Shown: positions 1 to 8,455, counted from the first letter of the stretch. The stretch: DNA of 32,711 bases from Eubacteriales bacterium (GCA_030524785.1 JAUNFZ010000030.1:1-32711), one strand, 5' to 3'. Notes: generated by a model not told the origin, from the letters alone. Numbers and translations: made by a program.

Positions 1-76
1 GGTTCTAAACTATGGCTTAGCACTATTTTTTTAATTCAACTCCGAAAGACAGGTATCATGATAATGGAGAAAATCA

Positions 77-463
77 ATGGAAAAAATAATTTTATTCAGG
101 GGCAGGCTTACAGGAGATGGAAGATGGGCGGAGGGCTTTTATATAGGGGGATGTGAAAAAGAATACATTGTCAGCATGGGTGAAAAGGAAATGATACCTG
201 GGCAGGCGCATTGGAATGAGATCGCCCCGGGAACATTGTGCAGATATACGGGAATGAAAGACAGAAGCGGACAGCGAATATGGGAACACGATATTGTAAA
301 GGCTTATGAGGTGAGCAGCAGGGAGTGGATGACAAATGAAGTGGTCTTTGAATATGGCTGTTTCCGGCTTACCAAGAAAGAACACTGCGACGCATTGCTC
401 TGCCGGTATATGCCTTGGCAACTGGAGATTATAGGAAATAGCTTTGCATTTTATAATGCATGA
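77..463 (+). CDS. YopX-family phage protein
   Basis: The 128-residue product has the YopX layout: an N-terminal FRGRLTGDGRWAEGF block (the family has FRGK...G.W..G), a central YTGMKDRSGQRIWEHDIV block (family: YTGLKD..G..I.EGDIV) and a C-terminal LEIIGNSF block (family: ..IGNI..). YopX proteins are small, of unknown biochemical role, and are carried almost only by prophages and conjugative elements of Firmicutes. GGAG lies 8 nt before the ATG. It is followed on the same strand by a small membrane-protein gene, and both sit inside the element that ends in cotJC. The family call is good; no function can be given. Confidence 0.85.
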   Translation: MEKIILFRGRLTGDGRWAEGFYIGGCEKEYIVSMGEKEMIPGQAHWNEIAPGTLCRYTGMKDRSGQRIWEHDIVKAYEVSSREWMTNEVVFEYGCFRLTKKEHCDALLCRYMPWQLEIIGNSFAFYNA

Positions 464-513
464 GTGCCAGAAGCTTCTCCTGGGAATACTATAAATAAAA
501 ACAGGAGGAAAAA

Positions 514-744
514 ATGATATTTCTTGAAATCTATCTGATTGGTGCGGCGGTAACATTTTTAATTGTGCTATATTTGATTCAGAGAATGATGACGGACGAG
601 GATATGGATAAAATCAATCATGCGGGAGCGGAAACCGTGGGTATATCGGTGGCAATCGCATTGTTTCTTGGAATCTGCTGGCTTCCGTCTCTGGGAGCGC
701 TGCTCTGTTTCAAAATCGGAAAGCGCGGCGGCGGGAGAGAGTAG
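514..744 (+). CDS. small membrane protein of the integrated element
   Basis: A 76-residue protein that I do not recognise. A strong GGAGG lies 6 nt before the ATG. Two hydrophobic segments are visible, about residues 4-23 and 45-67, separated by a charged loop rich in D, E, K and N (TDEDMDKINHAG) and followed by a short basic tail (KIGKRGGGRE). This suggests a two-pass membrane protein. It is the last gene of the element: its stop codon lies only about 15 bp from the point where cotJC sequence begins. It might be a holin-like or other phage accessory protein, but nothing in the sequence settles this. Confidence 0.6.
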   Translation: MIFLEIYLIGAAVTFLIVLYLIQRMMTDEDMDKINHAGAETVGISVAIALFLGICWLPSLGALLCFKIGKRGGGRE

Positions 745-771
745 GAGGAAGCTGCGGTAAGGTCCTCCGTA
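745..771. other. element-chromosome junction (putative att site) inside cotJC
   Basis: To the right of about 760, the minus strand reads as the conserved CotJC start ending ...SQYGGP. To the left the reading frame continues as the antisense of the membrane-protein gene, with no resemblance to CotJC. The crossover therefore lies at or just beyond the GGAGGACCT codons (minus strand, about 760-768). The exact att core cannot be fixed because the other junction, which should carry the rest of cotJC, is outside the window to the left. Confidence 0.65.
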
Positions 772-855
772 TTGGCTCATAATAAATTGCGCCAGCTTTG
801 CGTTTGGAGTTTTAATATTGATAGGATATTCTAATCTTTTTTCATAGTTCCACAT
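760..855 (-). pseudogene. cotJC: cotJC 5' fragment (interrupted spore-coat Mn-catalase)
   Basis: Starting one base after the cotJB stop, with GGAGGA upstream inside cotJB, the frame encodes 32 residues that match the start of CotJC: MWNYEKRLEYPINIKTPN, then AKLAQFIMSQYGGP. CotJC is a manganese-catalase-like coat protein of about 190 residues. After Gly-Gly-Pro the family continues Asp-Gly-Glu, but here the frame runs into the end of a phage-like element and stays open only by chance to 568. The rest of the gene is missing from the window. This could be permanent inactivation, or a developmentally excised intervening element of the skin type. Confidence 0.8.
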
Positions 856-1284
856 TTATCTGCATCCTCCCTTCGTCATTGGCTCCCAGGGCCAGGGCTG
901 AGATACCCATTCCCAGCGCGTACTATCGGCTTCCACAGTACAGTCTGCGGTCAGCGGATAGAAGCGTCTCGCAAAAACGCTCATTGCCTCTTTGCGCTGT
1001 CGGGTCATTTTCTGATGGTAAGACAGAGCGCTGCTGTCGCAGGGATGCGTATCCAGATAGAGCATGGCATCATAGGCGGCAAAGCTCACTTCATTAATAA
1101 GATTGAATAACTGTGCCTGGCTCATGGATTCATAGGCTGAATCGCAAGCGCAGGGGCGATTCATAACGCGGCCCTCCGAAGAAAGAGGAAAAGCCGAAGC
1201 CGGCATGGATCCGGAGGGAGACGTTTGCGGGCAGGAGGCTGTACAGCCGCGCTGCATCTGATAATTTCTCGTCATCTGGTTCAT
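856..1284 (-). CDS. cotJB: spore coat protein CotJB
   Basis: The last 90 or so residues show the CotJB pattern: LFNLINEVSFAAYDAMLYLDTHP, then a charged helix, then FYPLTA and a tryptophan-rich end WEWVSQPWPWEP. CotJB is normally about 85-90 residues; this product is 142, with a Pro/Ser/Cys-rich N-terminal extension of about 50. The start at 1284 is chosen because its ATG overlaps the cotJA stop (ATGA) and AGAGGTGG lies 6 nt upstream; the next upstream ATG has no room for a ribosome-binding site. It is the second gene of cotJABC, expressed in the mother cell in relatives. CotJB acts with CotJC in the inner spore coat. Confidence 0.85.
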   Translation of the reverse strand: MNQMTRNYQMQRGCTASCPQTSPSGSMPASAFPLSSEGRVMNRPCACDSAYESMSQAQLFNLINEVSFAAYDAMLYLDTHPCDSSALSYHQKMTRQRKEAMSVFARRFYPLTADCTVEADSTRWEWVSQPWPWEPMTKGGCR

Positions 1285-1478
1285 GAACATCCACCTCTCT
1301 TTCCGCAGAAAGGTTTGCAGAGATCGGGAAAGATCGTTCCTGCGCGCAATGATGTGCACAGATCAAAGGTATTGGAAAACGCCGGCTGCCAGGGCACATA
1401 TGCCATTGCAAGCGACATGCCGGAAAGCGTGTCGCTGCGGCAGGGCGCGGAATTGGTCTCATATAATTGAGGATTCAT
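1281..1478 (-). CDS. cotJA: spore coat associated protein CotJA
   Basis: The 65-residue product carries the CotJA core LAMAYVPWQPAFSNTFDL, then SLRAGTIFPDLCKPFCG (family: ..YVP.Q.....Y....AL..GT.FP.L..PY). TAAGGAGC lies 5 nt before the ATG. It is the first gene of the cotJ operon and overlaps cotJB by 4 nt, suggesting translational coupling. The C-terminal end is Cys-rich (CKPFCGKRGGCS), as in many clostridial homologues. CotJA is needed in Bacillus subtilis to place CotJC in the coat. Confidence 0.82.
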   Translation of the reverse strand: MNPQLYETNSAPCRSDTLSGMSLAMAYVPWQPAFSNTFDLCTSLRAGTIFPDLCKPFCGKRGGCS

Positions 1479-1508
1479 AATAGCTCCTTAATTTTATTTT
1501 TCTATATC

Positions 1509-1516
1509 AGTTTATG
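1509..1516 (-). promoter_or_regulatory. possible sigma-E type -10 element for cotJABC
   Basis: The minus strand reads CATAAACT, one mismatch from the sigma-E -10 consensus CATACAnT, 31 nt before the cotJA start. No convincing -35 element is visible at the right spacing, so the call rests on this octamer and on the known mother-cell expression of cotJ in Bacillus. Confidence 0.25.
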
Positions 1517-1546
1517 AGGAGAAATAGAAAAGGTGTAAATTAAAGA

Positions 1547-1575
1547 TTGTATCTGCCCTTTATTTGTGCTAAAAT
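1547..1575 (+). promoter_or_regulatory. sigma-A promoter of the SEDS gene
   Basis: TTGTAT, 17-bp spacer, TAAAAT, with an extended TGn directly before the -10. It lies 23 bp before the start codon, with AAAGGGGAGAG as ribosome-binding site in between. It is divergent from cotJA. Confidence 0.6.
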
Positions 1576-1598
1576 CAACGCATAAAGGGGAGAGTTAA

Positions 1599-2757
1599 AT
1601 GGCAGTTAAGAAAAAAAGAAGAATTGGCTGGCTGGCAGGGCGGACAAAAAGCGCGTTTCATTATTATGACTATAATCTGCTTGCCAGTATTATTTTATTG
1701 ACCTGCTTCGGCCTTGTCATGCTGTACAGTACGAGCGCATATTCTGCACAGGTTACATTTGGCGACGATATGTACTATTTTACAAAGCAGGCGGCGATTA
1801 GCGGCGTCAGCTTTATTTTAGTATTGATTTTCTCGCAGATCGACTATCACTATTATGCGAAATTTGCAGGCCTTATTTATTTCGCGGCAAATGTGCTTCT
1901 GTTTCTGACAAAATTTATCGGTACGGAGCTTAACGGAGCGAAGCGGTGGATCTACATAGGCGGGAGGATTTCTTTTCAGCCGGCGGAAATGGCGAAACTT
2001 GCCATTATTTTGTTTTTGCCGGTACTGATCTGCAAGATAGGAAAAAATGTAAAGACGAAAGGCGCTTTTTTTACAATTCTTGGATGCGGCGCACTGACGA
2101 CTGTACTGACATGGAAATTCACAGATAATCTGAGTACGGCCATTATTATCGCGGGGATTACGGTGGGGCTTCTTTTCATTGTATTTCCGAAAAAGACGCC
2201 CTTCATCGTTGGAGCGGTTCTTGTGGCAGTGCTGGCAGCGGGATTTATTATGTATGCCCAGACGCTGAGCGGCAGCGACAACTATCGAGTAAAGCGAGTG
2301 ATTGTCTGGCTGAACCCGGAGGGCAATGAAAGTCTGGGGGGTTATCAGGTAATGCAGGGGCTGTATGCGATTGGCTCCGGCGGATTGTTTGGCAAAGGGC
2401 TTGGCAACAGTCTCCAGAAATTGTCTTATGTGCCTGAGGCGCAAAATGATATGATTTTGACAATTATCTGTGAGGAACTGGGACTTTTTGGCGTGGTAAT
2501 GCTGTCGCTGTTGTTTGCGTTTATGCTGTATCGCCTGATGTTTATCGCCCAGAATGCGCCGGATTTGCTGGGCTCTTTGATTGCTTCTGGAGTTTTTATT
2601 CATATTGCTTTGCAGGTGGTGCTGAATATTGCCGTTGTCACCAACGCGATTCCGACGACAGGCATTACGCTGCCTTTTGTCAGTTATGGAGGCACATCTA
2701 TCCTGTTTTTGATGGCGGAAATGGCGCTGGCTCTCAGCGTATCGCGACAGATAAAAT

Positions 2758-2774
<17 letters not shown>
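1599..2774 (+). CDS. SEDS peptidoglycan polymerase (FtsW/RodA/SpoVE family)
   Basis: A 391-residue polytopic membrane protein with the SEDS hallmarks: GAKRWIYIG followed by SFQPAEMAKL in the first half, GGYQVMQGLYAIGSGGLFGKGLG, SYVPEAQNDMI with the conserved acidic residue and CEELG, and the C-terminal PTTGITLPFVSYGGTS block. About ten hydrophobic segments are present and the length is usual for FtsW/SpoVE. These proteins polymerise lipid II into glycan strands together with a class B PBP. Whether it is the division (FtsW), elongation (RodA) or sporulation (SpoVE) copy cannot be decided from one gene; the nearby cotJ operon is only weak support for SpoVE. Its 3' end overlaps the convergent trpS by 17 bp. 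Confidence 0.9.
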
Positions 2775-4411
<1,637 letters not shown>

Positions 4412-4433
4412 CAAATTCACTCCTCCCGACGTT

Positions 4434-4462
4434 AGTATATCACCTGATGTTACCGCTGTCAA
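4434..4462 (-). promoter_or_regulatory. promoter of the tetR-trpS unit
   Basis: Consensus TTGACA (4462-4457), 17-bp spacer, TATACT (4439-4434) on the minus strand, about 23 bp before the GTG start. The spacer holds a small dyad ATCA-GG-TGAT (4438-4447), a possible operator for the TetR protein. Confidence 0.65.
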
Positions 4463-4558
4463 CATTCGAACGGTATGATTGTTTAATACCATCCCTTTCT
4501 CACTTCTTCTCCCTTCCTGCATATATTGAACCTGACGAGTATTTTATGAGGTTTACCT

Positions 4559-5554
4559 ATGAAACGAAAACTGACCGCGCTTCTTTGCTCCTGCACTTTT
4601 ATGGCCACACTTTCGTGCGCCGCCGTCTGTGCCGAAAATGATTTACAGAAAGTAACTCTGAATGAAGTCGCCCACTCTATTTTTTATGCACCTCAGTACG
4701 TTGCCATAGAGCTTGGATATTTTGAGGACGAAGGCATTGATCTGGACCTTGTCTGCGGCTTCGGCGCCGACAAGGTGATGACCGCCGTTCTCTCAGGCGA
4801 TGCCCAAATTGGTTTTATGGGAAGTGAGGCCACTATTTACGCTTACAACGAAGGTGCAGCCGACTTTGTAGTAAACTTTGCACAGCTTACCCAGCGCGCC
4901 GGAAATTTCCTGGTGGCAAGGGAAGAAATGCCGGACTTTGAGTGGAGCAATCTGAAAGGCACAAAGGTACTGGGAGGGCGAAAAGGCGGTATGCCGGAAA
5001 TGGTATTTGAGTATATCCTAAAGCAGCACAACATCGATCCGTACGCAGACCTTACCATTGACCAGAGCATTGATTTTGGTTCCACTGCTGCTGCATTCGC
5101 CGGCGGTCAGGGAGACTTTACAGTTGAATTTGAGCCCTCCGCCACAGCTCTTGAAAGAGAAGGTGCAGGATTCGTTGTGGCTTCTCTTGGCGTCGATTCG
5201 GGTTATGTCCCCTATACGTCTTACAGTGCCAAATCCAGTTATATGGAAGAACATCCCGATATCATTCAGGGATTTACAAATGCCCTGCAAAAAGGCATGG
5301 AATATGTAAACACTCACACGCCGGAGGAAATTGCCACTGTTATCGCCCCACAGTTTCCGGACAGTGACCTGGAAACGATCACAGCAATTGTCACACGGTA
5401 TGCCAGCCAGGATACCTGGAAGGAAAATCTTGTGTTTGAGCAGGAAAGCTTTGATCTTTTACAGGATATTCTGGAGGAAGCCGGCGAACTCTCCCAGCGC
5501 GCCTCTTATCAAGATCTTGTAACTGTTGTTTACGCTCAATCTGCGATTAAGTAG
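4559..5554 (+). CDS. ABC transporter substrate-binding protein, NMT1/THI5-like
   Basis: A 331-residue exported protein. Residues 1-25 form a signal peptide (MKRKLTALLCSCTFMATLSC, then AAVCAEND). It contains a Cys, but the LxxC lipobox is not clear. The mature part has the NMT1/SsuA fold signature: HSIFYAPQYVAIELGYFEDEGI, then LDLVCGFGADKVMTAVLSGDAQIGFMG, and GRKGGMPEMVFEYILKQHNI. Relatives bind pyrimidine precursors of thiamine, sulfonates, riboflavin or similar. GAGGT lies 7 nt before the ATG. No permease or ATPase gene is adjacent, so it is an orphan binding protein here or its partners are elsewhere. The divergent TetR gene may regulate it. The substrate cannot be deduced. Confidence 0.82.
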   Translation: MKRKLTALLCSCTFMATLSCAAVCAENDLQKVTLNEVAHSIFYAPQYVAIELGYFEDEGIDLDLVCGFGADKVMTAVLSGDAQIGFMGSEATIYAYNEGAADFVVNFAQLTQRAGNFLVAREEMPDFEWSNLKGTKVLGGRKGGMPEMVFEYILKQHNIDPYADLTIDQSIDFGSTAAAFAGGQGDFTVEFEPSATALEREGAGFVVASLGVDSGYVPYTSYSAKSSYMEEHPDIIQGFTNALQKGMEYVNTHTPEEIATVIAPQFPDSDLETITAIVTRYASQDTWKENLVFEQESFDLLQDILEEAGELSQRASYQDLVTVVYAQSAIK

Positions 5555-5594
5555 TGCTCTGAAGCACCTCTATAAAGAAGTAATTTCATCCCTG

Positions 5595-5629
5595 CAGGGA
5601 CGGCATAGTAAAAATCTATGGCGTCCTGT
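5595..5629 (+). terminator. hairpin after the substrate-binding gene
   Basis: GGACGGCATAG (5598-5608), 7-nt AT loop, CTATGGCGTCC (5616-5626) pair except for one G-G mismatch, and the stem extends by CAG/CTG with one bulged G. Only TGTTT follows, so it is an imperfect intrinsic terminator or an mRNA-stabilising stem. Confidence 0.45.
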
Positions 5630-5645
5630 TTGGCATAATGCCATT

Positions 5646-5801
5646 ATGACAGATACATTACGATATTATGGCAAGCTGACGGCTGCTAATAACCGGATCT
5701 TGTATGTCGTTACCAGATGTGATAATATCAATATGTGCATCATAACGACATATTATCTGAACACAAAGAAATTTGAAAACAAAAAGACGAGGGAAATAAA
5801 T
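5646..5801 (+). pseudogene. remnant of a toxin gene (DUF4258-like C-terminus)
   Basis: In the same frame as the following YgiT gene and without a stop between them, this stretch encodes GKLTAANNRILYVVTRC, then IITTYYLNTKKFENKKTR. The tail resembles the end of DUF4258 toxins (RPLHVV... IITAY.P....W....R), which normally sit directly upstream of YgiT-type antitoxins. The N-terminal half of such a toxin is missing and the frame upstream runs through the hairpin and the end of the preceding gene. The family assignment is from pattern memory and is moderate at best. Confidence 0.4.
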
Positions 5802-6029
5802 ATGTGTATGATTTGCAAAAATACCTCTACGTTAGAAAGCACCACAACCCATGTGGTAAATTATAAAAATTGCGTGATTATCGTAAAAAATGTTCCGTGC
5901 CTTGAATGCGATCAGTGCGGTGAGAAGTATTATACCGATGAAGTCGCAGAAAAGTTGGAAATCATGGTGAATCTGGTAAAGAAGCTGATGCAGGAGATTG
6001 CTGTGATTGATTATCGGCAAGCGGCATAA
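5802..6029 (+). CDS. YgiT-type zinc-finger antitoxin protein
   Basis: A 75-residue protein with two CxxC knuckles, CMIC near the start and CDQC at about 37-40 (VPCLECDQCGEKYYTDEVAEKL), followed by an amphipathic helix. This is the N-terminal zinc-binding domain of MqsA/YgiT antitoxins, which lacks the HTH half in these short versions. AGGGA lies just upstream of the ATG. Such proteins usually neutralise a DUF4258, MqsR or BrnT-like toxin encoded just before them; here only a toxin remnant precedes it. It may be a solitary survivor of a decayed module. Confidence 0.78.
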   Translation: MCMICKNTSTLESTTTHVVNYKNCVIIVKNVPCLECDQCGEKYYTDEVAEKLEIMVNLVKKLMQEIAVIDYRQAA

Positions 6030-6182
6030 ATATTTTTTAATATTATTGAGGAGACTTGTTTGGAACGGTTGATGAAAACAAACGTGATGACCTGATAATA
6101 ATTGTCGATAAATAGAGTATGTTTTTCAGCATGAATAAACGAATACAGTAAAATATAAGTTGCTAAGGAAGGGGATAAGGTT

Positions 6183-6650
6183 ATGAAAAAGGTAAAGCAA
6201 TTAGCATGTATTACAGTGATTATGATAATTGGAGTGTGTCAAACAACATTAGAAGTTAGAGCCCTTGATGCGCTTCAAAATATAGCTGATATAGCATCTG
6301 ATGTGCCAGATGTTGCATCTGACGCTGCCGGACAGGTTTACGAAGAAGGTTTAGATAGAGTGTGGGATGGTGTTAGCGGATTGTGGTCATGTTTTTCGGA
6401 AAACTGGAACGATGATTGGAGTGAGCCGTTGATTACAAGTATATATAACGATGCGAAATCGTGGCTAAATTTATCTGGGGACGATACACTGGAAAATTTG
6501 GAAGATATATTTGTAAATGTAACTGCAAAATTGGGAATGGGAACAGAGGACTCAAACCAACTTTGGGATTCTGTTATGGCGTTTGCTGAAAAGAACGATA
6601 TTAATGAGGAAGATTTAGGAAAATTAGCAATGCAATCTCAGCGGTTATAA
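6183..6650 (+). CDS. secreted hypothetical protein, C-terminally frameshifted
   Basis: GAAGGGGATAAGGTT precedes the ATG. The first 27 residues form a signal peptide (MKKVKQLACITVIMIIGVCQ, then TTLEVRA). The mature part is acidic and Trp-rich (DRVWDGVSGLWSCFSENWND, then DWSEPL; DAKSWLNLSGDD) with no recognised domain. The frame ends at 6650 after LAMQSQRL, but a +2 frame continues as AVISWKLENGIVKEQADDYV up to a stop at 6832, with the same composition. A 1-nt deletion near 6636-6641 is the simplest explanation. The intact product would be about 216 residues. Function unknown. Confidence 0.55.
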   Translation: MKKVKQLACITVIMIIGVCQTTLEVRALDALQNIADIASDVPDVASDAAGQVYEEGLDRVWDGVSGLWSCFSENWNDDWSEPLITSIYNDAKSWLNLSGDDTLENLEDIFVNVTAKLGMGTEDSNQLWDSVMAFAEKNDINEEDLGKLAMQSQRL

Positions 6651-6832
6651 GCTGGAAACTGGAGAATGGTATTGTAAAAGAACAGGCTGACGATTACGTA
6701 TCAGATACAATCAGTGAAGGGGTAATGAATTCGCTTGTCAATAGCCAAGATGAGGTTGAAGAAAAATTAGAAGAACAAGAGCAATTATTAAATCAGAGTT
6801 ATGAAAATGCAATAGAACAAATTGCTGAATAA
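6641..6832 (+). pseudogene. out-of-frame C-terminal part of the secreted protein
   Basis: Read in the frame of the stop at 6830-6832, this stretch encodes AVISWKLENGIVKEQADDYV and then a Glu/Gln-rich helix (EVEEKLEEQEQLLNQSYENA). It has no start codon or ribosome-binding site of its own and follows on naturally from the upstream frame, so it is the lost tail of the 6183 gene. Confidence 0.5.
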
Positions 6833-6871
6833 AAAGAAATGCTGTCTTTTAGGATAGAGTAATTTCTGATG

Positions 6872-6926
6872 AAAGAGATTATTTGCGTGGCTGAAACGAA
6901 ATTTACCACCTCAAATAATCTCTTTT
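6872..6926. terminator. long bidirectional hairpin between convergent genes
   Basis: AAAGAGATTATTTG (6872-6885) and CAAATAATCTCTTT (6912-6925) are a perfect 14-bp inverted repeat, and the inner GTGG/CCAC (6887-6890/6906-6909) extends the stem. The plus side ends in CTCTTTT. It overlaps the last bases of the minus-strand XRE gene and can serve transcripts from both sides. Confidence 0.6.
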
Positions 6927-7572
6927 ACATCATCGGGTTTTCCAGCAGGTCCTCCATACTGCAGCCAAGAACACGGGATAATTTGTAGAGGATATTCGCC
7001 TGTGCTTTGTCGATGTTGTTGACGCGCTGCTCGTACATCTGAATGTTGCGCAGATTGACGCCCGACTGCTTTGCAAGCTCCGATTGAGACAAGCCCCGGT
7101 TCTCGCGAATGTGTTTCAGCCTGGAATCACCTTCCGCAGCTTTGTAGAGCTCATTCATGGCATTGATGAAGCTTGTAATGTCCATTTCGTGATAGACGCA
7201 GTACATTCCAATGACTTTAGTCAAAGGAATACGCTCAAAAATGTCTTTGAACCTGCGGCTGCAGTACCACTGATACTCAGCCAATGCCCAACCGGCCCAA
7301 TATTCAGGCGAACAATCCTCTGAGTTGACGGGCGCCGGCAATTCCTTTCTGCCATATGCTTTTGTGATGACTGCGCGGGCCAGCTCAACGCCGGACATAC
7401 CGGCAACATAAGCAGGATTTCCGCGCTCAAACTGTTCGGCATAGCCTGTGTTGATAAACAGTGCTGTGACCCAATCCGGATTTAATTTGCAGTCATTAAT
7501 CGCATAGTCGAAGAAAGAGGACAAACAATTCTTGGCATTACTCAAATAGGATTCGCTGTATGCGTGGATCAT
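6925..7572 (-). CDS. XRE-family helix-turn-helix protein, probable antitoxin of the DUF3990 pair
   Basis: A 215-residue protein. Its last 65 residues are a Cro/C1-type HTH (LKHIRENRGLSQSELAKQSG, then VNLRNIQMYEQRVNNIDKAQ, then ILYKLSRVLGCSMEDLL). The N-terminal 140 residues are helical, with conserved-looking WVTALFINTGYAEQFERGN and WAGWALAEYQWYCSRRF blocks typical of proteins paired with DUF3990 or DUF3791 genes. The start at 7572 overlaps the DUF3990 gene by 35 nt, with AGAGGAG 10 nt upstream. The gene order is toxin-like first, regulator second. The promoter upstream of the pair carries two identical palindromes that fit an autoregulating XRE dimer. Confidence 0.78.
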   Translation of the reverse strand: MIHAYSESYLSNAKNCLSSFFDYAINDCKLNPDWVTALFINTGYAEQFERGNPAYVAGMSGVELARAVITKAYGRKELPAPVNSEDCSPEYWAGWALAEYQWYCSRRFKDIFERIPLTKVIGMYCVYHEMDITSFINAMNELYKAAEGDSRLKHIRENRGLSQSELAKQSGVNLRNIQMYEQRVNNIDKAQANILYKLSRVLGCSMEDLLENPMM

Positions 7573-8236
7573 CGTTGCGCATCTCCTCTCTTAAGATATC
7601 CAATACAAAGATATCGTCCCGATAGGACGTTCCCTTTTTGATTTCCTTACGATAAGTGTTCCTAGCTTTAGTGTCTCTATCCAGGAATTTGGGATAATAA
7701 ACATTCTTGTTGACAGGATAGGCGTTGATGAAATGAAGATGGTCAAAGCCTTTTTGTGAGATAACCACTGTCTGTTCACCAAGCTTGCCGAGCTTCAATG
7801 CCTTGTTCAGACTTCCAAGAGGCAGCGTGTTAGAAACAAAGGACTCGGCGTACTGAAAATAGGAATCGTCTGCTCGATAGCCAATGACAACATCATAGTC
7901 AGATAAATCAATCAAATAGTGTTCGATGATGTAGTCTCTGGCATCAACCGCAACCTCGGAACTGAGCTTGAAAGTGCGAAACTGAAGCAGCAGAGCCATC
8001 CAGTCCAAAATGGTATGATTTCCGTCCAACAGATTTAGTACCTTCAGCCCATCCGTGTCAAAGGCATAGTTGTTGACAAAGCCGTCTGTATTCTTTTTAC
8101 AGGCCCACTCACGTGCCATCTCATCGACACGGGTGCAGTAAAACCCCATGCCATAGTCGTTGTGGGGATTACCGATATGGATATCCGGAACTTCAATGAT
8201 GTGATCGGTTCCGTGAAGCAGTTGAATGATATTCAT
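7538..8236 (-). CDS. DUF3990 protein, ART-like putative toxin
   Basis: A 232-residue protein beginning with LLHGTDHIIEVPDIHIGNPH, then NDYGMGFYCTRVDEMAREWA. This is the DUF3990 signature (LYHGS...I..P.....K..DFG.GFY.T....A..WA), which resembles the NAD-binding face of ADP-ribosyltransferases. Other blocks are DYDVVIGYRADDSYFQ and LGSLNKALKLGKLGEQTVVI. No signal peptide, so cytosolic. GGAGGTG stands before the ATG. It is translated just ahead of an overlapping XRE gene under an operator-covered promoter, an arrangement typical of type II toxin-antitoxin modules. That it ADP-ribosylates a target is an inference from the fold family. Confidence 0.8.
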   Translation of the reverse strand: MNIIQLLHGTDHIIEVPDIHIGNPHNDYGMGFYCTRVDEMAREWACKKNTDGFVNNYAFDTDGLKVLNLLDGNHTILDWMALLLQFRTFKLSSEVAVDARDYIIEHYLIDLSDYDVVIGYRADDSYFQYAESFVSNTLPLGSLNKALKLGKLGEQTVVISQKGFDHLHFINAYPVNKNVYYPKFLDRDTKARNTYRKEIKKGTSYRDDIFVLDILREEMRNDDPRIQRILFE

Positions 8237-8252
8237 AAAATGGCACCTCCAT

Positions 8253-8268
8253 TATCATTGCAATGATA
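8253..8268. promoter_or_regulatory. operator O2 of the DUF3990-XRE pair
   Basis: A perfect 16-bp palindrome, TATCAT-TGCA-ATGATA, between the -10 element and the ribosome-binding site of the DUF3990 gene, covering the expected transcription start. Its arms are identical to those of the site at 8280-8295. Confidence 0.75.
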
Positions 8269-8275
8269 CAATTGA

Positions 8276-8305
8276 ATTATATCATCCAGATGATAGCTTT
8301 GTCAA
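8276..8305 (-). promoter_or_regulatory. near-consensus promoter of the DUF3990-XRE pair, with operator O1
   Basis: On the minus strand: TTGACA (8305-8300), 18-bp spacer, TATAAT (8281-8276). The spacer is almost filled by the palindrome TATCAT-CCAG-ATGATA (8280-8295), which touches the -10. A protein bound there would block RNA polymerase. The centre-to-centre distance to the second site is 27 bp. Confidence 0.8.
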
Positions 8306-8398
8306 CGGAGGTTGAAAAAAATTCTGGTTAATAGCCAAATCCCTCCGGACATGATATAATAATGTAATCCGTAAATTGCGAAAGCCAGAAAAAATGGC

Positions 8399-8449
8399 AA
8401 AAAAAATGCCCTGAGATTTTGGGGGAACCATCAGGGCGCGAAATATTAC
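8399..8449 (-). ncRNA. candidate ~50-nt small RNA with C-rich terminator loop
   Basis: On the minus strand a 7-bp stem GCCCTGA/TCAGGGC (8437-8431/8414-8408) with a 16-nt loop containing GGTTCCCCC is followed by A and eight T residues (8406-8399), a textbook intrinsic terminator. A promoter, TTGGCA-N17-TACAAT, ends only 19 bp upstream. No open reading frame lies between them. The pair would give a transcript of about 50 nt. C-rich single-stranded loops in Firmicutes small RNAs often pair with Shine-Dalgarno sequences. Existence and function are inferred. Confidence 0.45.
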
Positions 8450-8455
8450 AATGCT

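Noticed and set aside
92-556. 154-aa minus-strand ORF
   Set aside because: Antisense to the YopX-like gene and the small membrane-protein start; no ribosome-binding site and no family pattern.
568-759. Continuation of the cotJC frame as coding sequence
   Set aside because: After Gly-Gly-Pro the residues are only the antisense of the membrane-protein gene, so this part is not CotJC.
4412-4522. Upstream extension of the TetR gene to the ATG at 4522
   Set aside because: It would include the promoter TTGACA-N17-TATACT and has no family match; the GTG at 4411 has a good ribosome-binding site.
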